Positions 53,019 through 63,012 are shown, numbered from the stretch's first letter. The stretch: 64,000 nt of DNA from Nocardioides sp. 503 (GCF_004522095.1 NZ_SPUI01000002.1:186001-250000); one strand, 5' to 3'. The notes: a model not told the origin generated them from the sequence alone. Numbers and translations are program-made.

Positions 53019-54959
53019 ATGTCTGTGAGCCTCTTCCCCCGCCTCGAGCCCCGCCTGTCGTCGGTGCAGAAGCCGATCCAGTACGTCGGCGGCGAGCTCA
53101 ACTCCACGGTCAAGGAGTGGGACTGCGCGGTGGAGGGCCCGACGGTCCGCTGGGCCCTGATGTACCCCGACGCCTACGAGGTCGGGCTGCCCAACCAGGG
53201 CGTCCAGATCCTCTACGAGGTCCTCAACGAGCGCGACTGGATCCTCGCCGAGCGCACCTACTCGGTGTGGCAGGACATGGAGGCGGTGATGCGCGAGGAC
53301 GGCATCCCGCAGTTCACCGTCGACGCCCACCGCGCCGTGCGCGACTTCGACGTCTTCGGCCTCAGCTTCTCCACCGAGCTCGGCTACACCAACATGCTCA
53401 ACGCCCTCGACCTCGCGGGCATCCCCCTGCACGCGGTCGACCGCGGCGACGACGACCCGATCGTGCTGGCCGGCGGCCACGCGGCGTTCAACCCCGAGCC
53501 CGTCGCGGACTTCCTCGACGCCGCCGTGCTCGGCGACGGCGAGGAGGTCGTGCTCGCGATCTCCGAGGTCGTGCGCGAGTGGAAGACCGAGGGTCGCCCG
53601 GGTGGGCGCGACGAGCTCCTGCGCCGGCTCGCGGTCACCGGCAACATCTACGTCCCGAAGTTCTACGACGTCGCCTACGCCGCCGACGGCACCATCGAGG
53701 CGGTCGTGCCCAACCGTCCCGGCATCCCCTACCGCGTCACGAAGCACACGCTGATGGACCTCGACGCCTGGCCCTACCCGGCCAAACCGCTGGTGCCGCT
53801 CGCCGAGACCGTGCACGAGCGCTTCTCCGTCGAGATCTTCCGCGGCTGCACGCGCGGCTGCCGCTTCTGCCAGGCCGGGATGATCACCCGCCCCGTGCGC
53901 GAGCGCTCGATCGAGACCATCGGCGCGATGGTCGAGAACGGCATCCGCAAGACCGGCTTCGAGGAGGTCGGCCTGCTCTCGCTCTCCAGCGCCGACCACA
54001 CCGAGATCGCCGAGGTCGCCAAGGGGCTGGCCGACCGCTACGAGGGCTCCAACGTCTCGCTGTCGCTGCCCAGCACCCGTGTCGACGCGTTCAACATCAA
54101 CCTCGCCAACGAGTTCTCCCGCAACGGACGCCGCTCCGGCCTGACCTTCGCCCCCGAGGGCGGCAGCGAGCGGCTGCGCAAGGTGATCAACAAGATGGTC
54201 ACCGAGGAGGACCTGATCCGCACGGTCTCCGCGGCGTACTCCCACGGCTGGCGGCAGGTGAAGCTCTACTTCATGTGCGGGCTGCCCACCGAGACCGACG
54301 AGGACGTGCTGCAGATCGCCGACCTCGCGCGCAAGGTGATCGCCGAGGGCCGCAAGGTCTCCGGCCGCAACGACATCCGCTGCACGGTCTCGATCGGCGG
54401 CTTCGTGCCCAAGCCGCACACCCCGTTCCAGTGGGCCGCCCAGCTCGACCACGAGACCACCGACGCGCGCCTGAAGAAGCTGCGCGACACCGTCCGCGAG
54501 GACAAGAAGTACGGCCGCGCCATCGGCTTCCGCTACCACGACGGCAAGCCCGGCACGATCGAGGGACTGCTCAGCCGCGGCGACCGCCGCGTCGGCGCGG
54601 TCATCGAGGAGGTCTGGCGCGACGGCGGCCGCTTCGACGGCTGGAGCGAGCACTTCTCCTACGACCGCTGGGTCGCCTCCGCCGAGAAGGGCCTGGCCGG
54701 CACCGGCGTCGACCTCGACTGGTACACCGTCCGCGAGCGCGACTACGACGAGGTGCTCCCCTGGGACCACCTCGACTCGGGCCTCGACAAGGACTGGCTC
54801 TGGGCCGACTGGGAGGACGCCATCGACCCGTCCTCGGAGACCGAGGTCGAGGACTGCCGCTGGACCCCCTGCTACGACTGCGGCGTCTGCCCCGAGATGA
54901 ACACCGAGATCCAGATCGGCCCCACCGGCCGGCAGCTGCTGCCGCTCGCCGTCGTCTGA
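53019..54959 (+). CDS. TIGR03960-family B12-binding radical SAM protein
   Basis: This 646-residue enzyme has an N-terminal cobalamin-binding-like domain (about 40-190) and a radical SAM domain with the cluster motif CTRGCRFCQAG (Cys about 282, 286 and 289). A C-terminal CYDCGVCPEM suggests an extra metal site. Members usually lie next to a TIGR03936 (DUF2344) gene near rne and rplU. Here the partner is at 58006-58722, so the pair is split by about 3 kb. The substrate is unknown; a role in tRNA or ribosome modification has been suggested only by context. Confidence 0.92.
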   Translation: MSVSLFPRLEPRLSSVQKPIQYVGGELNSTVKEWDCAVEGPTVRWALMYPDAYEVGLPNQGVQILYEVLNERDWILAERTYSVWQDMEAVMREDGIPQFTVDAHRAVRDFDVFGLSFSTELGYTNMLNALDLAGIPLHAVDRGDDDPIVLAGGHAAFNPEPVADFLDAAVLGDGEEVVLAISEVVREWKTEGRPGGRDELLRRLAVTGNIYVPKFYDVAYAADGTIEAVVPNRPGIPYRVTKHTLMDLDAWPYPAKPLVPLAETVHERFSVEIFRGCTRGCRFCQAGMITRPVRERSIETIGAMVENGIRKTGFEEVGLLSLSSADHTEIAEVAKGLADRYEGSNVSLSLPSTRVDAFNINLANEFSRNGRRSGLTFAPEGGSERLRKVINKMVTEEDLIRTVSAAYSHGWRQVKLYFMCGLPTETDEDVLQIADLARKVIAEGRKVSGRNDIRCTVSIGGFVPKPHTPFQWAAQLDHETTDARLKKLRDTVREDKKYGRAIGFRYHDGKPGTIEGLLSRGDRRVGAVIEEVWRDGGRFDGWSEHFSYDRWVASAEKGLAGTGVDLDWYTVRERDYDEVLPWDHLDSGLDKDWLWADWEDAIDPSSETEVEDCRWTPCYDCGVCPEMNTEIQIGPTGRQLLPLAVV

Positions 54960-55203
54960 GGTCGCTGACCTGCGGACGACGTGGGTGCGCGGGGGGTCGA
55001 TCGACGCCAAGAACGCCTACCTCGTCGACTTTCGGCCTGGCCTACGCCGACAGCACCTGACGGATCGCGCCGACACATCCGTCTGCCCCGCGATGTATAC
55101 ACCGAGATCCTGTTCGGCTGGTTCTGGCCCAGAGTCATCCGCATATTGCGGTGCCGAGGGTGCGAGTTGTAGCGCGGCGCTCATCGCTGGAAGCATCGGT
55201 GCA

Positions 55204-55629
55204 ATGGTCGACGCGAGAAGTTCCGCCGTTCATCTGGAAGAAGTGGAGCGACAGTTCCTTCGCGCAGCGTTGCTGGACTGGGGTGGACCAGCCGAGCCCA
55301 CCGATGCGCTCGCCATTGCCATGGGATTCTCCAGCGCCTCCAACATGTCCACTGAGACCTGGGGCCTCTGGAAACGGATCGAGGCCGGAGAGTCGCTGAC
55401 AACTGCCGACTGGCGACGGGTCCTGCTGGCGGTCGAGGTGGTCTTCGCCAGCGATGTCGTGGGTTCGGGCCTTGACTGGTCGATCACGTCTGGGTTCTCG
55501 GACACCGAGTCGGTCGCGCTACTCCGAGGGCTGCAGCGCAAGCTGCCGAGGTGGCGGGGCAGCGTGCAGTTCACGGTGGGCGAGAACGGACGAGCAGCAG
55601 TGGCGAATCCCGAGCGCCCTGAGGGCTGA
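55204..55629 (+). CDS. orphan hypothetical protein in a lower-GC segment
   Basis: I do not recognise this 141-residue protein. It is predicted cytosolic and mostly helical (VHLEEVERQFLRAALLDWGG, then DALAIAMGFSS and TTADWRRVLLAVEVVF), ending in a basic QRKLPRWRG segment. Base composition of 54960-55745 is visibly lower in GC than the surroundings. The frame could start up to 73 codons earlier at 54985, but that part has poor codon bias. The ATG at 55204 has no strong ribosome site. It is likely horizontally acquired and sits between two normally adjacent radical SAM genes. Confidence 0.6.
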   Translation: MVDARSSAVHLEEVERQFLRAALLDWGGPAEPTDALAIAMGFSSASNMSTETWGLWKRIEAGESLTTADWRRVLLAVEVVFASDVVGSGLDWSITSGFSDTESVALLRGLQRKLPRWRGSVQFTVGENGRAAVANPERPEG

Positions 55630-55701
55630 CCTCGCCGACGACTGACAGCTCGGTCGCTCATGGCCGCTGGTTCTGCTCGCGGTGGGAACCCCACGCTTCA
55701 G

Positions 55702-55747
55702 GACGTCATACGGACCGTGGCACCCGTGCCCCGGTCCGCATGACGTC
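55702..55747. terminator. large inverted repeat between convergent genes
   Basis: Arms GACGTCATaCGGACC (55702-55716) and GGTCCGcATGACGTC (55733-55747) pair at 14 of 15 positions around a 16-base loop that itself holds GTGGCAC/GTGCCC. It lies between the stops of the orphan gene (55629) and the minus-strand gene (55756), so a bidirectional terminator is the simplest role. Confidence 0.65.
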
Positions 55748-55755
55748 TCGTGCGA

Positions 55756-56466
55756 CTACTTCGCGGGGAGCTTGGAGCCGTCCTGGTTCTCCACAATGCA
55801 GACGAAGGACTCGCCCTCCTTGGGGGAGAGGTCCGCGGTGAGGATGTTGACGTAGTCGCCCGGCAGGTCGTTCACGTCCTTGCCGTCCTCGGTGTAGCGG
55901 GTCACGCAGATCTGGCCGGGGTCGGTGCCGTAGAGGGTGACCTCGTCGGCGGTCAGGTCGCCCACGACGAACACCTCCGCCTCGTGCGCCTTGGCGCAGT
56001 CCTGCTTCATCAGGCCGACCTCGTCGCTGTCACCGGTGTCGGTCGTGACGCACTGGCCGACCTCGGCGTTGTCGACGGTGATGATGTTGTTGAAGAGCCA
56101 CACGCCGCCGGCGAAGAGGACCACCCAGATCGCCAGGACGATCACGTCGATGATGATCGCGGCGATGGCCAGGCCCTTGCCGCCCTTCTTCTTCACCAGG
56201 ACGACGATCGCCAGGACCAGCGAGATCAGGTTGGGGATGGCGCAGGCGATGATCGCGAGCACGAGCGCGGCGATCGCGAGGCCCTTGCCCTGGGGCTGCT
56301 CGACCGGCCCGCCGCCGGGGAAGGCCGCGCCGTAGCCGCCGCCACCCGTCGGCTGGGTCGGCGGGGCGCCGTAGGGGTTGGGGTTGGCGGGTTGACCGTA
56401 CGGGCTCGGGGGCTGGCCGTAGGGGTTGGCGGGCTGGCCCTCGGGGCCGTCGGTAGGTGTGCTCAC
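55756..56466 (-). CDS. Septum_form/DUF4190-type membrane protein
   Basis: The N-terminal 70 residues of this 236-residue protein are Pro/Tyr/Gly-rich (PYGQP repeats). Two membrane helices follow (about 72-95 and 102-130, the DUF4190 pattern). The C-terminal exported domain has VGQCVTTD, DCAKAHEAEVFVVGDL and further cysteines, as in the actinobacterial Septum_form family. The GTG at 56466 follows TAGGGT by 7 bases, so it is probably leaderless. It is divergent from the winged-helix gene at 56498. Function unknown. Confidence 0.82.
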   Translation of the reverse strand: MSTPTDGPEGQPANPYGQPPSPYGQPANPNPYGAPPTQPTGGGGYGAAFPGGGPVEQPQGKGLAIAALVLAIIACAIPNLISLVLAIVVLVKKKGGKGLAIAAIIIDVIVLAIWVVLFAGGVWLFNNIITVDNAEVGQCVTTDTGDSDEVGLMKQDCAKAHEAEVFVVGDLTADEVTLYGTDPGQICVTRYTEDGKDVNDLPGDYVNILTADLSPKEGESFVCIVENQDGSKLPAK

Positions 56467-56497
56467 GCGGGACACCCTAGGGGGCAGGATGGGGGCC

Positions 56498-57661
56498 ATG
56501 CGGCACATCCCCGACACCGAGCGGCGCTCCCGGCTGGCGCGGCGTCACGGGGTCGCGCCGGGGCTGAGGCAGCCCGACCCGGAGGCCGCGACCCGGGCCA
56601 TGACCGTGCTGCACTCCACGGAGCCCGCGACCGTCTATCTCTCCCTCCATGCGCGCGTCGACGGCCTCAGCGTGGAGGACGTCGACCGGGCGCTGTACGT
56701 CGACCGCACGCTCGTGAAGCAGCTGGCGATGCGCCGCACGCTGTTCGTCCTCCCGCGCGACCTGCTGCCGGCCGCGTGGGGCAGCGCGTCGGCCCGGGTG
56801 GCCGCCACGGAGCGCAAGCGCGTCGCCAAGGACATCGAGCTGGCCGGCATCCACGTCGACGGGAGCGCCTGGCTCGACCAGGCGCGGGCCGCGGTGCTGC
56901 GCGAGCTCGACGCCGCGCCCGACGGGCTGACCGCGCTGGCCCTGCGGGAGGCCATCGCCCACATCGACGTCAAGATCGACGTCACCGCCGGGTCGGTGTG
57001 GAGCGCCGGCCGCGTCCTCACCCACCTCGGCCTCACGGCCGACATCGTCCGCGGCACCAACACCTCCCACTGGCGCGTCTCCCGCCCGCGCTGGACCCGG
57101 ATGGCGGACTGGCTCGGCGAGGTGCCCCCGCCGCTCGACGAGCGGCAGGGCTACGCCGTGCTGGTGGGCCGGTGGCTGGCGACGTTCGGCCCCGGCACGG
57201 TCGAGGACGTGCAGTGGTGGCTCGGCGGCACCAAGGGCGCCGTGCGCGCGGCCCTGGCCGACGTCGCGGCGGTGGAGGTCTCCCTGGACGGCGGCGCGGT
57301 GGGCTGGGTGCTGCCCGACGACGTCGAGGAGGTGGCACCCGTCGAGCCGTGGGCGGCGCTGCTGCCCGTGCTGGACCCCACCGTGATGGGCTGGAAGTCC
57401 CGGGACTTCTACCTGGGGCCGCACGGCCCGCAGCTCTTCGACCGCAACGGCAACGCCGGCACCACCGCCTGGTGGGACGGCCGGGTCGTGGGGTGCTGGG
57501 TGCAGGACCCCGACGGCGTGGTGGTGCTCGGCCTGCTCGAGGACGTGCCCGCCGAGGGCCGCGCCTGCCTGGAGGTGGAGGCCGCCCGGCTCAGCGAATG
57601 GCTGCAGGGGCAGCGGGTCAGTACCGTCTACCCCTCCCCGGCCATGAAGGAGGCACGATGA
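56498..57661 (+). CDS. winged-helix DNA-binding domain protein (HTH_42/YcaQ-like)
   Basis: This 387-residue protein belongs to the HTH_42 (YcaQ/AlkZ-related) family. Signs are ARVDGLSVEDVDRALY near 75, KQLAMRRTLFVLP near 90, GPGTVEDVQWWLGGTKGAVR near 230 and FYLGPHGPQLFDRNGNAGTT near 310. Some relatives are DNA glycosylases that unhook crosslinks; the catalytic QxD/QxQ motif could not be confirmed here. The ATG follows CAGGAT by 7 bases. It overlaps the next gene by 4 bases (ATGA). Confidence 0.85.
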   Translation: MRHIPDTERRSRLARRHGVAPGLRQPDPEAATRAMTVLHSTEPATVYLSLHARVDGLSVEDVDRALYVDRTLVKQLAMRRTLFVLPRDLLPAAWGSASARVAATERKRVAKDIELAGIHVDGSAWLDQARAAVLRELDAAPDGLTALALREAIAHIDVKIDVTAGSVWSAGRVLTHLGLTADIVRGTNTSHWRVSRPRWTRMADWLGEVPPPLDERQGYAVLVGRWLATFGPGTVEDVQWWLGGTKGAVRAALADVAAVEVSLDGGAVGWVLPDDVEEVAPVEPWAALLPVLDPTVMGWKSRDFYLGPHGPQLFDRNGNAGTTAWWDGRVVGCWVQDPDGVVVLGLLEDVPAEGRACLEVEAARLSEWLQGQRVSTVYPSPAMKEAR

Positions 57662-57990
57662 GCGAGCAGCCACCCGCGGGCTCGTCGGGCCCCGCCGTGC
57701 AGCCGGTCCCGCCCACCAACGGCTATGCGATCGCCTGCCTCGGGCTCGGCATCGTCTCCCTCATGGGCTGCTCCTTCGTGACCGGGATCCCGGCCATGGT
57801 GCTCAGCCGCGTCGCCCGGCGCGACATCGCCGCCCACCCGGGCGAGACGACGGGTCAGGACCTCGCGACGATCGGCTTCGCGCTCGGGGCCGTCGCCACG
57901 GCCATCGGGGCCCTGGTCGTCGTCGGGCTGCTGATCCTGGGCACGCTGGGGATGTTCGTCTTCGACTTCTGTGGTGGTGGCAAGTGCTGA
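57658..57990 (+). CDS. DUF4190 membrane protein
   Basis: This 110-residue protein has a Pro-rich start (1-20) and two membrane helices (about 22-45 and 70-100) of DUF4190 type, with SRVARRDIAAHPGETTGQDL in the cytoplasmic loop. It ends DFCGGGKC, with two cysteines. An AAGGAGG box precedes the ATG, which overlaps the stop of the winged-helix gene. A second DUF4190-type gene lies at 55756. Function unknown. Confidence 0.85.
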   Translation: MSEQPPAGSSGPAVQPVPPTNGYAIACLGLGIVSLMGCSFVTGIPAMVLSRVARRDIAAHPGETTGQDLATIGFALGAVATAIGALVVVGLLILGTLGMFVFDFCGGGKC

Positions 57991-58005
57991 GAGAGAGTCC
58001 GTCTG

Positions 58006-58722
58006 ATGCGTGACCAGCCCGAGCAGCAGGCACCCCCGGTGCAGAAGCTGCGGATCCGCTACGCCAAGCGCGGCCGGCTCCGCTTCACCAGCCACCGCGA
58101 CTTCAGCCGCGCCTTCGAGCGGGCGATCTTCCGGGCGCGGGTGCCGATGGCCTACTCCTCGGGCTTCAACCCCCACCCCCGGATCTCCTACGCCGGCGCG
58201 AGCCCGACCGGGTCGGCCAGCGAGGCGGAGTTCCTCGAGATCGGCCTCGCGGAGGTCGTCGACCCCGCCACCGTCCACGCGGCGCTCGTCGAGGCGCTGC
58301 CCGACGGCCTGGACGTCGTCGAGGTGGTCACCTCACCCGGGGGAGCCCTCGCCGACCAGCTCGAGGCCAGCCACTGGCAGGTCGACCTGGACCTCCCGCC
58401 GGCGGAGGCGGCCACCGCGGTGGCGGCCTTCCTCGCCGCCGAGGAGGTGCCCGTGCAGCGGATGACCAAGAAGGGGCTGCGCGAGTTCGACTGCCGGGCG
58501 GCGGTCATCTCGCTGAGCGCGAGCGTGGGGGAGCGCGGCTCCCGCCTCGACCTGGTCCTGCGCCACGGCACCCCCTCCGTCCGGCCCGACGACGTGCTGG
58601 CCGGACTGGCCCACACCTCGGGCCGTCCCGAGGTGCCCTCCCCGCTGCTCACCAGGCTCACCCAGGGGCCGCTGGACCCGGACACCGGCGAGATCGGCGA
58701 CCCGCTGCACCCGATGAGATAG
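58006..58722 (+). CDS. TIGR03936 (DUF2344) family protein
   Basis: This 238-residue protein begins its domain with LRIRYAKRGRLRFTSHRDFS and GFNPHPRISYAGASPTG, which are characteristic of DUF2344/TIGR03936. It normally works with or is fused to the TIGR03960 radical SAM protein, found here at 53019. In this genome the usual adjacency is broken by three genes and a foreign-looking segment. The rne leader follows directly. Confidence 0.93.
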   Translation: MRDQPEQQAPPVQKLRIRYAKRGRLRFTSHRDFSRAFERAIFRARVPMAYSSGFNPHPRISYAGASPTGSASEAEFLEIGLAEVVDPATVHAALVEALPDGLDVVEVVTSPGGALADQLEASHWQVDLDLPPAEAATAVAAFLAAEEVPVQRMTKKGLREFDCRAAVISLSASVGERGSRLDLVLRHGTPSVRPDDVLAGLAHTSGRPEVPSPLLTRLTQGPLDPDTGEIGDPLHPMR

Positions 58723-59076
58723 GCCACCGGCCGGGGCTTGTGCGATACTCGCCCTGGTCGATGACCGTGCGTGTGGTTCGTGAAAGGGACCATCTGCCTG
58801 ATTCGACCCGACGACGTTCTCGCCGGCTCCGCTCCTGTGGGTCGGCACAGTGGATGAGGGCCGTCGCCGGACCGCGACGCGGCCAGTGGGAGTCGGTGAC
58901 AGCGACCCCCGCCTGTGGCCCTGCGACCGCGGCAGGTGACGAACCGCCGTCCAGTGACGCACCTGCGGAGGGTGTCGCCGCCACCCGAAGGCTTTGCGTC
59001 GACGACCCGCGTGACGGGTCCGCGGCGTCCGACACCCCCCGGCGGGGCTCTCCCCACCGGGTCGAGGAGCAGCACC
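58723..59076 (+). promoter_or_regulatory. rne promoter and long 5' leader
   Basis: This 354-base gap holds no gene. TG-C-GATACT at 58741-58749 matches an extended -10, so transcription could begin near 58757 and give a leader of about 320 bases. Within it are GC-rich inverted stretches (for example 58875-58890 and 58920-58975) but no riboswitch that I recognise. Long leaders are known on rne mRNAs, where RNase E controls its own transcript; whether that holds here is inference. Confidence 0.5.
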
Positions 59077-62000
59077 ATGGCTGACGACACCAGCACTCCC
59101 AGCGGCACCACCGACAGCACCACCGAGGGCGGCGAGGCTGCGGCCGACGCCCCCGCTCCGGCGAAGAAGGCGGCCAAGAAGGCCCCCGCCAAGCGTGCCG
59201 CCGCGAAGCGCACCACCAAGAAGGCCGCCGCCGCCCCGTCGGCCGAGACCCCCGCCGACGCGCCGGTCGACCCGGCCGCCGACGCCCCCGAGGGCGAGGC
59301 GCCGGTGAAGAAGGCGGCCGCCAAGAAGGCCGCGAAGAAGGCCCCCGCCAGGCGGGCGGCCAAGAAGGCCGCCGCGCCGGCACCGGACGCCTCCTCCGAG
59401 ACCCCGAGCGCCCCCGCCGAGCCGGTGGAGCCCGCCGCAGCCGAGGCCGCCGAGACGGCGGCGCCGATGGTGCTCTTCCAGGCCCCCGAGACCAAGGTCA
59501 CCACGCGCACCCGTGGGCGCCGCGCCGCGGTCAAGGTCGTCGAGGCTGCCCCCCAGCCCGAGCCGACGCTGCCCACGGACGAGGACGCCGAGGAGGAGAC
59601 CGCCCCGGAGGTCGTCGAGCCCCCCAAGCGGACCCCGCGCAAGCGGGCGGCCAAGAAGGCCGCCGCCGTGCCGGACGAGGACGACCAGACCGACTCCGCC
59701 GCCCCGGAGGCCCCCGTCGAGGAGACCTCGGCCCCCGCCGAGACCGACGACGAGGCCGACTCCGACTCCGACGACGAGGGCTCCGACGGTGGTCCGCGCC
59801 GCCGGCGCCGCCGTGGTGGCCGCCGCCGCCGCAAGGCCGGTGACGGCGACGACGCCGGCTCCGCCGACGACGCGCAGGACGACACCGAAGACGCAGCCCC
59901 GGCCCCCGCCAAGAGCTCGGGCCGCGGTGGTGGCCGCGGTGCCGCCGCGCAGGACGCCGACTCCGACGACTCCGGCGAGGGCGGCACCCGCCGTCGTCGT
60001 CGCCGCCGGCGCGAGGGCGACGAGGGCGGCAACGGGGGCGACGACGCCAACACCGTCACCCGCGTCCGCAAGCCGCGCTCCGCCGAGGACGAGATCACCG
60101 CGATCGCCGGCTCGACCCGCCTCGAGGCCAAGAAGCAGCGTCGCCGCGAGGGCCGCGAGGCCGGCCGCCGCCGCGCCCCCATCGTGAGCGAGGCGGAGTT
60201 CCTCGCCCGCCGCGAGTCGGTCGACCGGGTCATGGTCATCCGCCAGCGCGAGGAGCTGACCCAGATCGGCGTCCTCGAGGACAAGGTGCTCGTCGAGCAC
60301 TACGTCGCCCGCGAGTCGCAGACCTCCCTCATCGGCAACGTCTACCTCGGTCGGGTGCAGAACGTCCTGCCCTCGATGGAGGCCGCGTTCATCGACATCG
60401 GCAAGGGCCGCAACGCCGTCCTGTACGCCGGCGAGGTCAACTGGTCCTCGCTCGGCCACAAGGACGGCCAGCCCCGCAAGATCGAGTCGTTCCTCAGCTC
60501 GGGCCAGTCGATCCTGGTCCAGGTGACCAAGGACCCGATCGGCCACAAGGGCGCCCGGCTGACCAGCCAGGTCAGCCTCGCCGGCCGTTTCCTGGTCTAC
60601 GTGCCCGACGGCACCACCTCGGGCATCTCGCGCAAGCTGCCCGACACCGAGCGCAACCGCCTCAAGACCCTGCTGAAGGAGATCGTCCCGGACACCGCGG
60701 GCGTGATCGTGCGCACCGCCGCCGAGGGCGCCAGCGAGGAGGAGCTCACCCGCGACGTCGAGCGCCTCAAGGCCCGCTGGGAGGACATCGAGGGCAAGGC
60801 CAAGGGCCAGGCGCCCCAGCTGCTCTACGGCGAGCCCGACCTGACCCTCAAGGTCGTGCGCGACCTCTTCACCGAGGACTTCAAGAAGCTGGTCATCCAG
60901 GGCGAGGACGCCTGGAGCAGCGTGCAGGACTACGTGTCCCACATCGCGCCCGACCTGACCGACCGCGTGGAGCGCTACGACACCAACGACGGCCCGGACG
61001 TCTTCGCGACGTACCGGATCGACGAGCAGATCGCCAAGGGCCTGGACCGCAAGGTCTGGCTGCCCTCGGGCGGCTCCCTGGTCATCGACCGCACCGAGGC
61101 CATGACCGTGGTCGACGTCAACACCGGCAAGTTCACCGGCTCCGGGGGCAACCTTGAGGAGACCGTCACCAAGAACAACCTGGAGGCGGCCGAGGAGATC
61201 GTGCGCCAGCTCCGGCTGCGCGACATCGGCGGGATCATCGTCGTCGACTTCATCGACATGGTGCTGGAGTCCAACCGCGACCTCGTCCTGCGCCGCATGG
61301 TGGAGTGCCTGGGCCGCGACCGCACCCGCCACCAGGTCGCCGAGGTCACCTCCCTCGGCCTGGTGCAGATGACGCGCAAGCGCATCGGCACGGGCCTGGT
61401 GGAGGCCTTCAGCGAGAACTGCGAGCACTGCCAGGGCCGCGGCCTCGTGCTGCACGACCAGCCCGTCGAGCCGCGCCGCAGCGAGGACTCCTCGCGCGGC
61501 GGCGGCAACGGTGGCAACGGCGGCGGCAACGGGAGCAGCGGCGGCAACGGCGGCGGTGGCCGGCGCACGCGCGGCGGCCGTGGCCGCGGCAGCGAGGACC
61601 AGGCGCCTCCCGCCCCCAAGGCGACCCCGTCGCCCAAGGACATCGCCGCGATGGCCAAGCCCGAGAACGCCGGTCGCACCGAGCCCGACGCCGACCCGGT
61701 CGGCGACGTCGACACCGTGGTCGAGACCGACATCGACACCGACGCCCCGGCGCCGGTCGAGACCGCACCCGAGCCGGCCACCGAGGCCGAGCCCGAGGTC
61801 GAGGTCGAGGCCACGCCGGAGCCGGAGACCGCCGCCGAGGTGGCGGTCGAGTCCCCTGCGGAGCCCGAGGTGGAGCCGCAGGGCGCCGCCCAGCCCGAGG
61901 CGCCTGCGGTCGTCACCCGGACCCGGCGCAAGACGCGCTCGACGGAGACGATCAGCACCACCCCGGCCCCCATGCCGGCCCCGGTGCCGGTCGTGGAGCC

Positions 62001-62208
62001 TGTCGCGGCCGCCGCGCCGGTCGAGGTGGCTCCGGCCGCCGGCCCGCCGAAGGTCGTGACCCGCACCCGCGGGCGCAACCGGGCGGCCCAGCCGGCCGCC
62101 GTGGTGGCCCCGGACGAGGTCGCGGACGAGGCGACGGGTGAGGTCGACGGCGACGCCGGCTCCTCGGTCGAGCACGTCCCGGTCAAGAAGCGGACCCGCA
62201 AGCGCTGA
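59077..62208 (+). CDS. rne: ribonuclease E/G with histone-like N-terminal extension
   Basis: This is a 1043-residue endoribonuclease for mRNA decay and rRNA processing. Residues 1-340 are low complexity: Lys/Ala repeats ([13 protein letters not shown]) and Arg/Asp-rich tracts resembling histone H1 tails. The S1 domain is about 415-490 ([20 protein letters not shown]). Catalytic aspartates are Asp680 (VVDVNTGKF) and Asp724 (IVVDFIDM). The zinc-link is CEHC (782-785). A Gly/Asn-rich and acidic C-terminal tail follows. A GAGGAG box precedes the ATG. Confidence 0.96.
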   Translation: MADDTSTPSGTTDSTTEGGEAAADAPAPAKKAAKKAPAKRAAAKRTTKKAAAAPSAETPADAPVDPAADAPEGEAPVKKAAAKKAAKKAPARRAAKKAAAPAPDASSETPSAPAEPVEPAAAEAAETAAPMVLFQAPETKVTTRTRGRRAAVKVVEAAPQPEPTLPTDEDAEEETAPEVVEPPKRTPRKRAAKKAAAVPDEDDQTDSAAPEAPVEETSAPAETDDEADSDSDDEGSDGGPRRRRRRGGRRRRKAGDGDDAGSADDAQDDTEDAAPAPAKSSGRGGGRGAAAQDADSDDSGEGGTRRRRRRRREGDEGGNGGDDANTVTRVRKPRSAEDEITAIAGSTRLEAKKQRRREGREAGRRRAPIVSEAEFLARRESVDRVMVIRQREELTQIGVLEDKVLVEHYVARESQTSLIGNVYLGRVQNVLPSMEAAFIDIGKGRNAVLYAGEVNWSSLGHKDGQPRKIESFLSSGQSILVQVTKDPIGHKGARLTSQVSLAGRFLVYVPDGTTSGISRKLPDTERNRLKTLLKEIVPDTAGVIVRTAAEGASEEELTRDVERLKARWEDIEGKAKGQAPQLLYGEPDLTLKVVRDLFTEDFKKLVIQGEDAWSSVQDYVSHIAPDLTDRVERYDTNDGPDVFATYRIDEQIAKGLDRKVWLPSGGSLVIDRTEAMTVVDVNTGKFTGSGGNLEETVTKNNLEAAEEIVRQLRLRDIGGIIVVDFIDMVLESNRDLVLRRMVECLGRDRTRHQVAEVTSLGLVQMTRKRIGTGLVEAFSENCEHCQGRGLVLHDQPVEPRRSEDSSRGGGNGGNGGGNGSSGGNGGGGRRTRGGRGRGSEDQAPPAPKATPSPKDIAAMAKPENAGRTEPDADPVGDVDTVVETDIDTDAPAPVETAPEPATEAEPEVEVEATPEPETAAEVAVESPAEPEVEPQGAAQPEAPAVVTRTRRKTRSTETISTTPAPMPAPVPVVEPVAAAAPVEVAPAAGPPKVVTRTRGRNRAAQPAAVVAPDEVADEATGEVDGDAGSSVEHVPVKKRTRKR

Positions 62209-62234
62209 GCACGGGGCGTCGCTCGCTCCGCGTT

Positions 62235-62263
62235 TTGCGGTGCGAGCGGCGCATCCGTAGTAT
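62235..62263 (+). promoter_or_regulatory. strong rplU-rpmA promoter
   Basis: TTGCGG (62235-62240) and TAGTAT (62258-62263) are 17 bases apart, near-ideal for the main sigma factor. A start near 62270 gives a leader of about 124 bases before rplU, enough for a ribosomal protein leader structure; CCACCC/GGGTGG at 62326-62339 is one small hairpin. Confidence 0.7.
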
Positions 62264-62393
62264 TGACTCTCGGTGCGCTCGGCGTGCCCACCTGCTTCAA
62301 CTGCCCCATCCTGCCGGCAGCGCCTCCACCCCCGGGTGGTCGTCGCGTGCCGCAGCCCCAGCTTGTTCAGTGAGACCTACGAAGGAGACCGCG

Positions 62394-62696
62394 GTGTACG
62401 CGATCGTGCGCGCAGGCGCCACCCAGCAGAAGGTCGCCGTCGGCGACGTCATCGAGATCGACAAGGTGACGACCGGCGTCGGCGAGTCGGTGACCCTTCC
62501 GGTGGTGCTCGTGGTCGACGGCGAGTCCGTCACCTCGACCGGGCTGGACAAGGCGTCGGTGACCGTCGAGGTCCTCGGCGCCACCAAGGGCCCCAAGATC
62601 ATCATCCAGAAGTACAAGAACAAGACCGGCTACAAGAAGCGCCAGGGGCACCGCCAGAAGTACACCCAGGTCAAGGTCACCGACATCTCTCTCTGA
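62394..62696 (+). CDS. rplU: 50S ribosomal protein L21
   Basis: This 100-residue ribosomal protein begins [20 protein letters not shown] and ends in [20 protein letters not shown], both typical of bL21. The GTG at 62394 has a GAAGGAG box about 8 bases upstream. It is the first gene of the rplU-rpmA-obg operon. Confidence 0.97.
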   Translation: MYAIVRAGATQQKVAVGDVIEIDKVTTGVGESVTLPVVLVVDGESVTSTGLDKASVTVEVLGATKGPKIIIQKYKNKTGYKKRQGHRQKYTQVKVTDISL

Positions 62697-62729
62697 GCCT
62701 CGCTCGAGACACACCCGAAGGACTACGAA

Positions 62730-62984
62730 ATGGCTCACAAGAAGGGCGCCGCGTCCACCAAGAACGGTCGCGACTCCAACTCCCAGCGCCTCGGCGTCAA
62801 GCGGTTCGGTGGCCAGGAAGTCAACGCCGGCGAGATCATCGTGCGCCAGCGCGGCACCCACTTCCACCCGGGCAGCGGCGTCGGCCGCGGCGGTGACGAC
62901 ACCCTGTTCGCGCTCGTCGCGGGCGCGGTGGAGTTCGGCCGCAAGCGCGGCCGCAAGGTCGTCAACATCGTCCCGGGCGAGTGA
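62730..62984 (+). CDS. rpmA: 50S ribosomal protein L27
   Basis: This 84-residue protein starts [20 protein letters not shown] and has [18 protein letters not shown], as in bL27. The flexible N-terminus reaches the peptidyl transferase centre. There is no cleaved N-terminal extension as in Firmicutes. It follows rplU after 33 bases with a GAAGGA box. Confidence 0.97.
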   Translation: MAHKKGAASTKNGRDSNSQRLGVKRFGGQEVNAGEIIVRQRGTHFHPGSGVGRGGDDTLFALVAGAVEFGRKRGRKVVNIVPGE

Positions 62985-63012
62985 CCTGACGCTCGCAGCA
63001 CCACTTCGCGCT

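Noticed and set aside
54981..55172. Small frame ending WPRVIRILRCRGCEL upstream of the orphan gene
   Set aside because: It has no ribosome site, poor codon bias in its first half and no recognisable family. It overlaps a GC transition and is better treated as non-coding.
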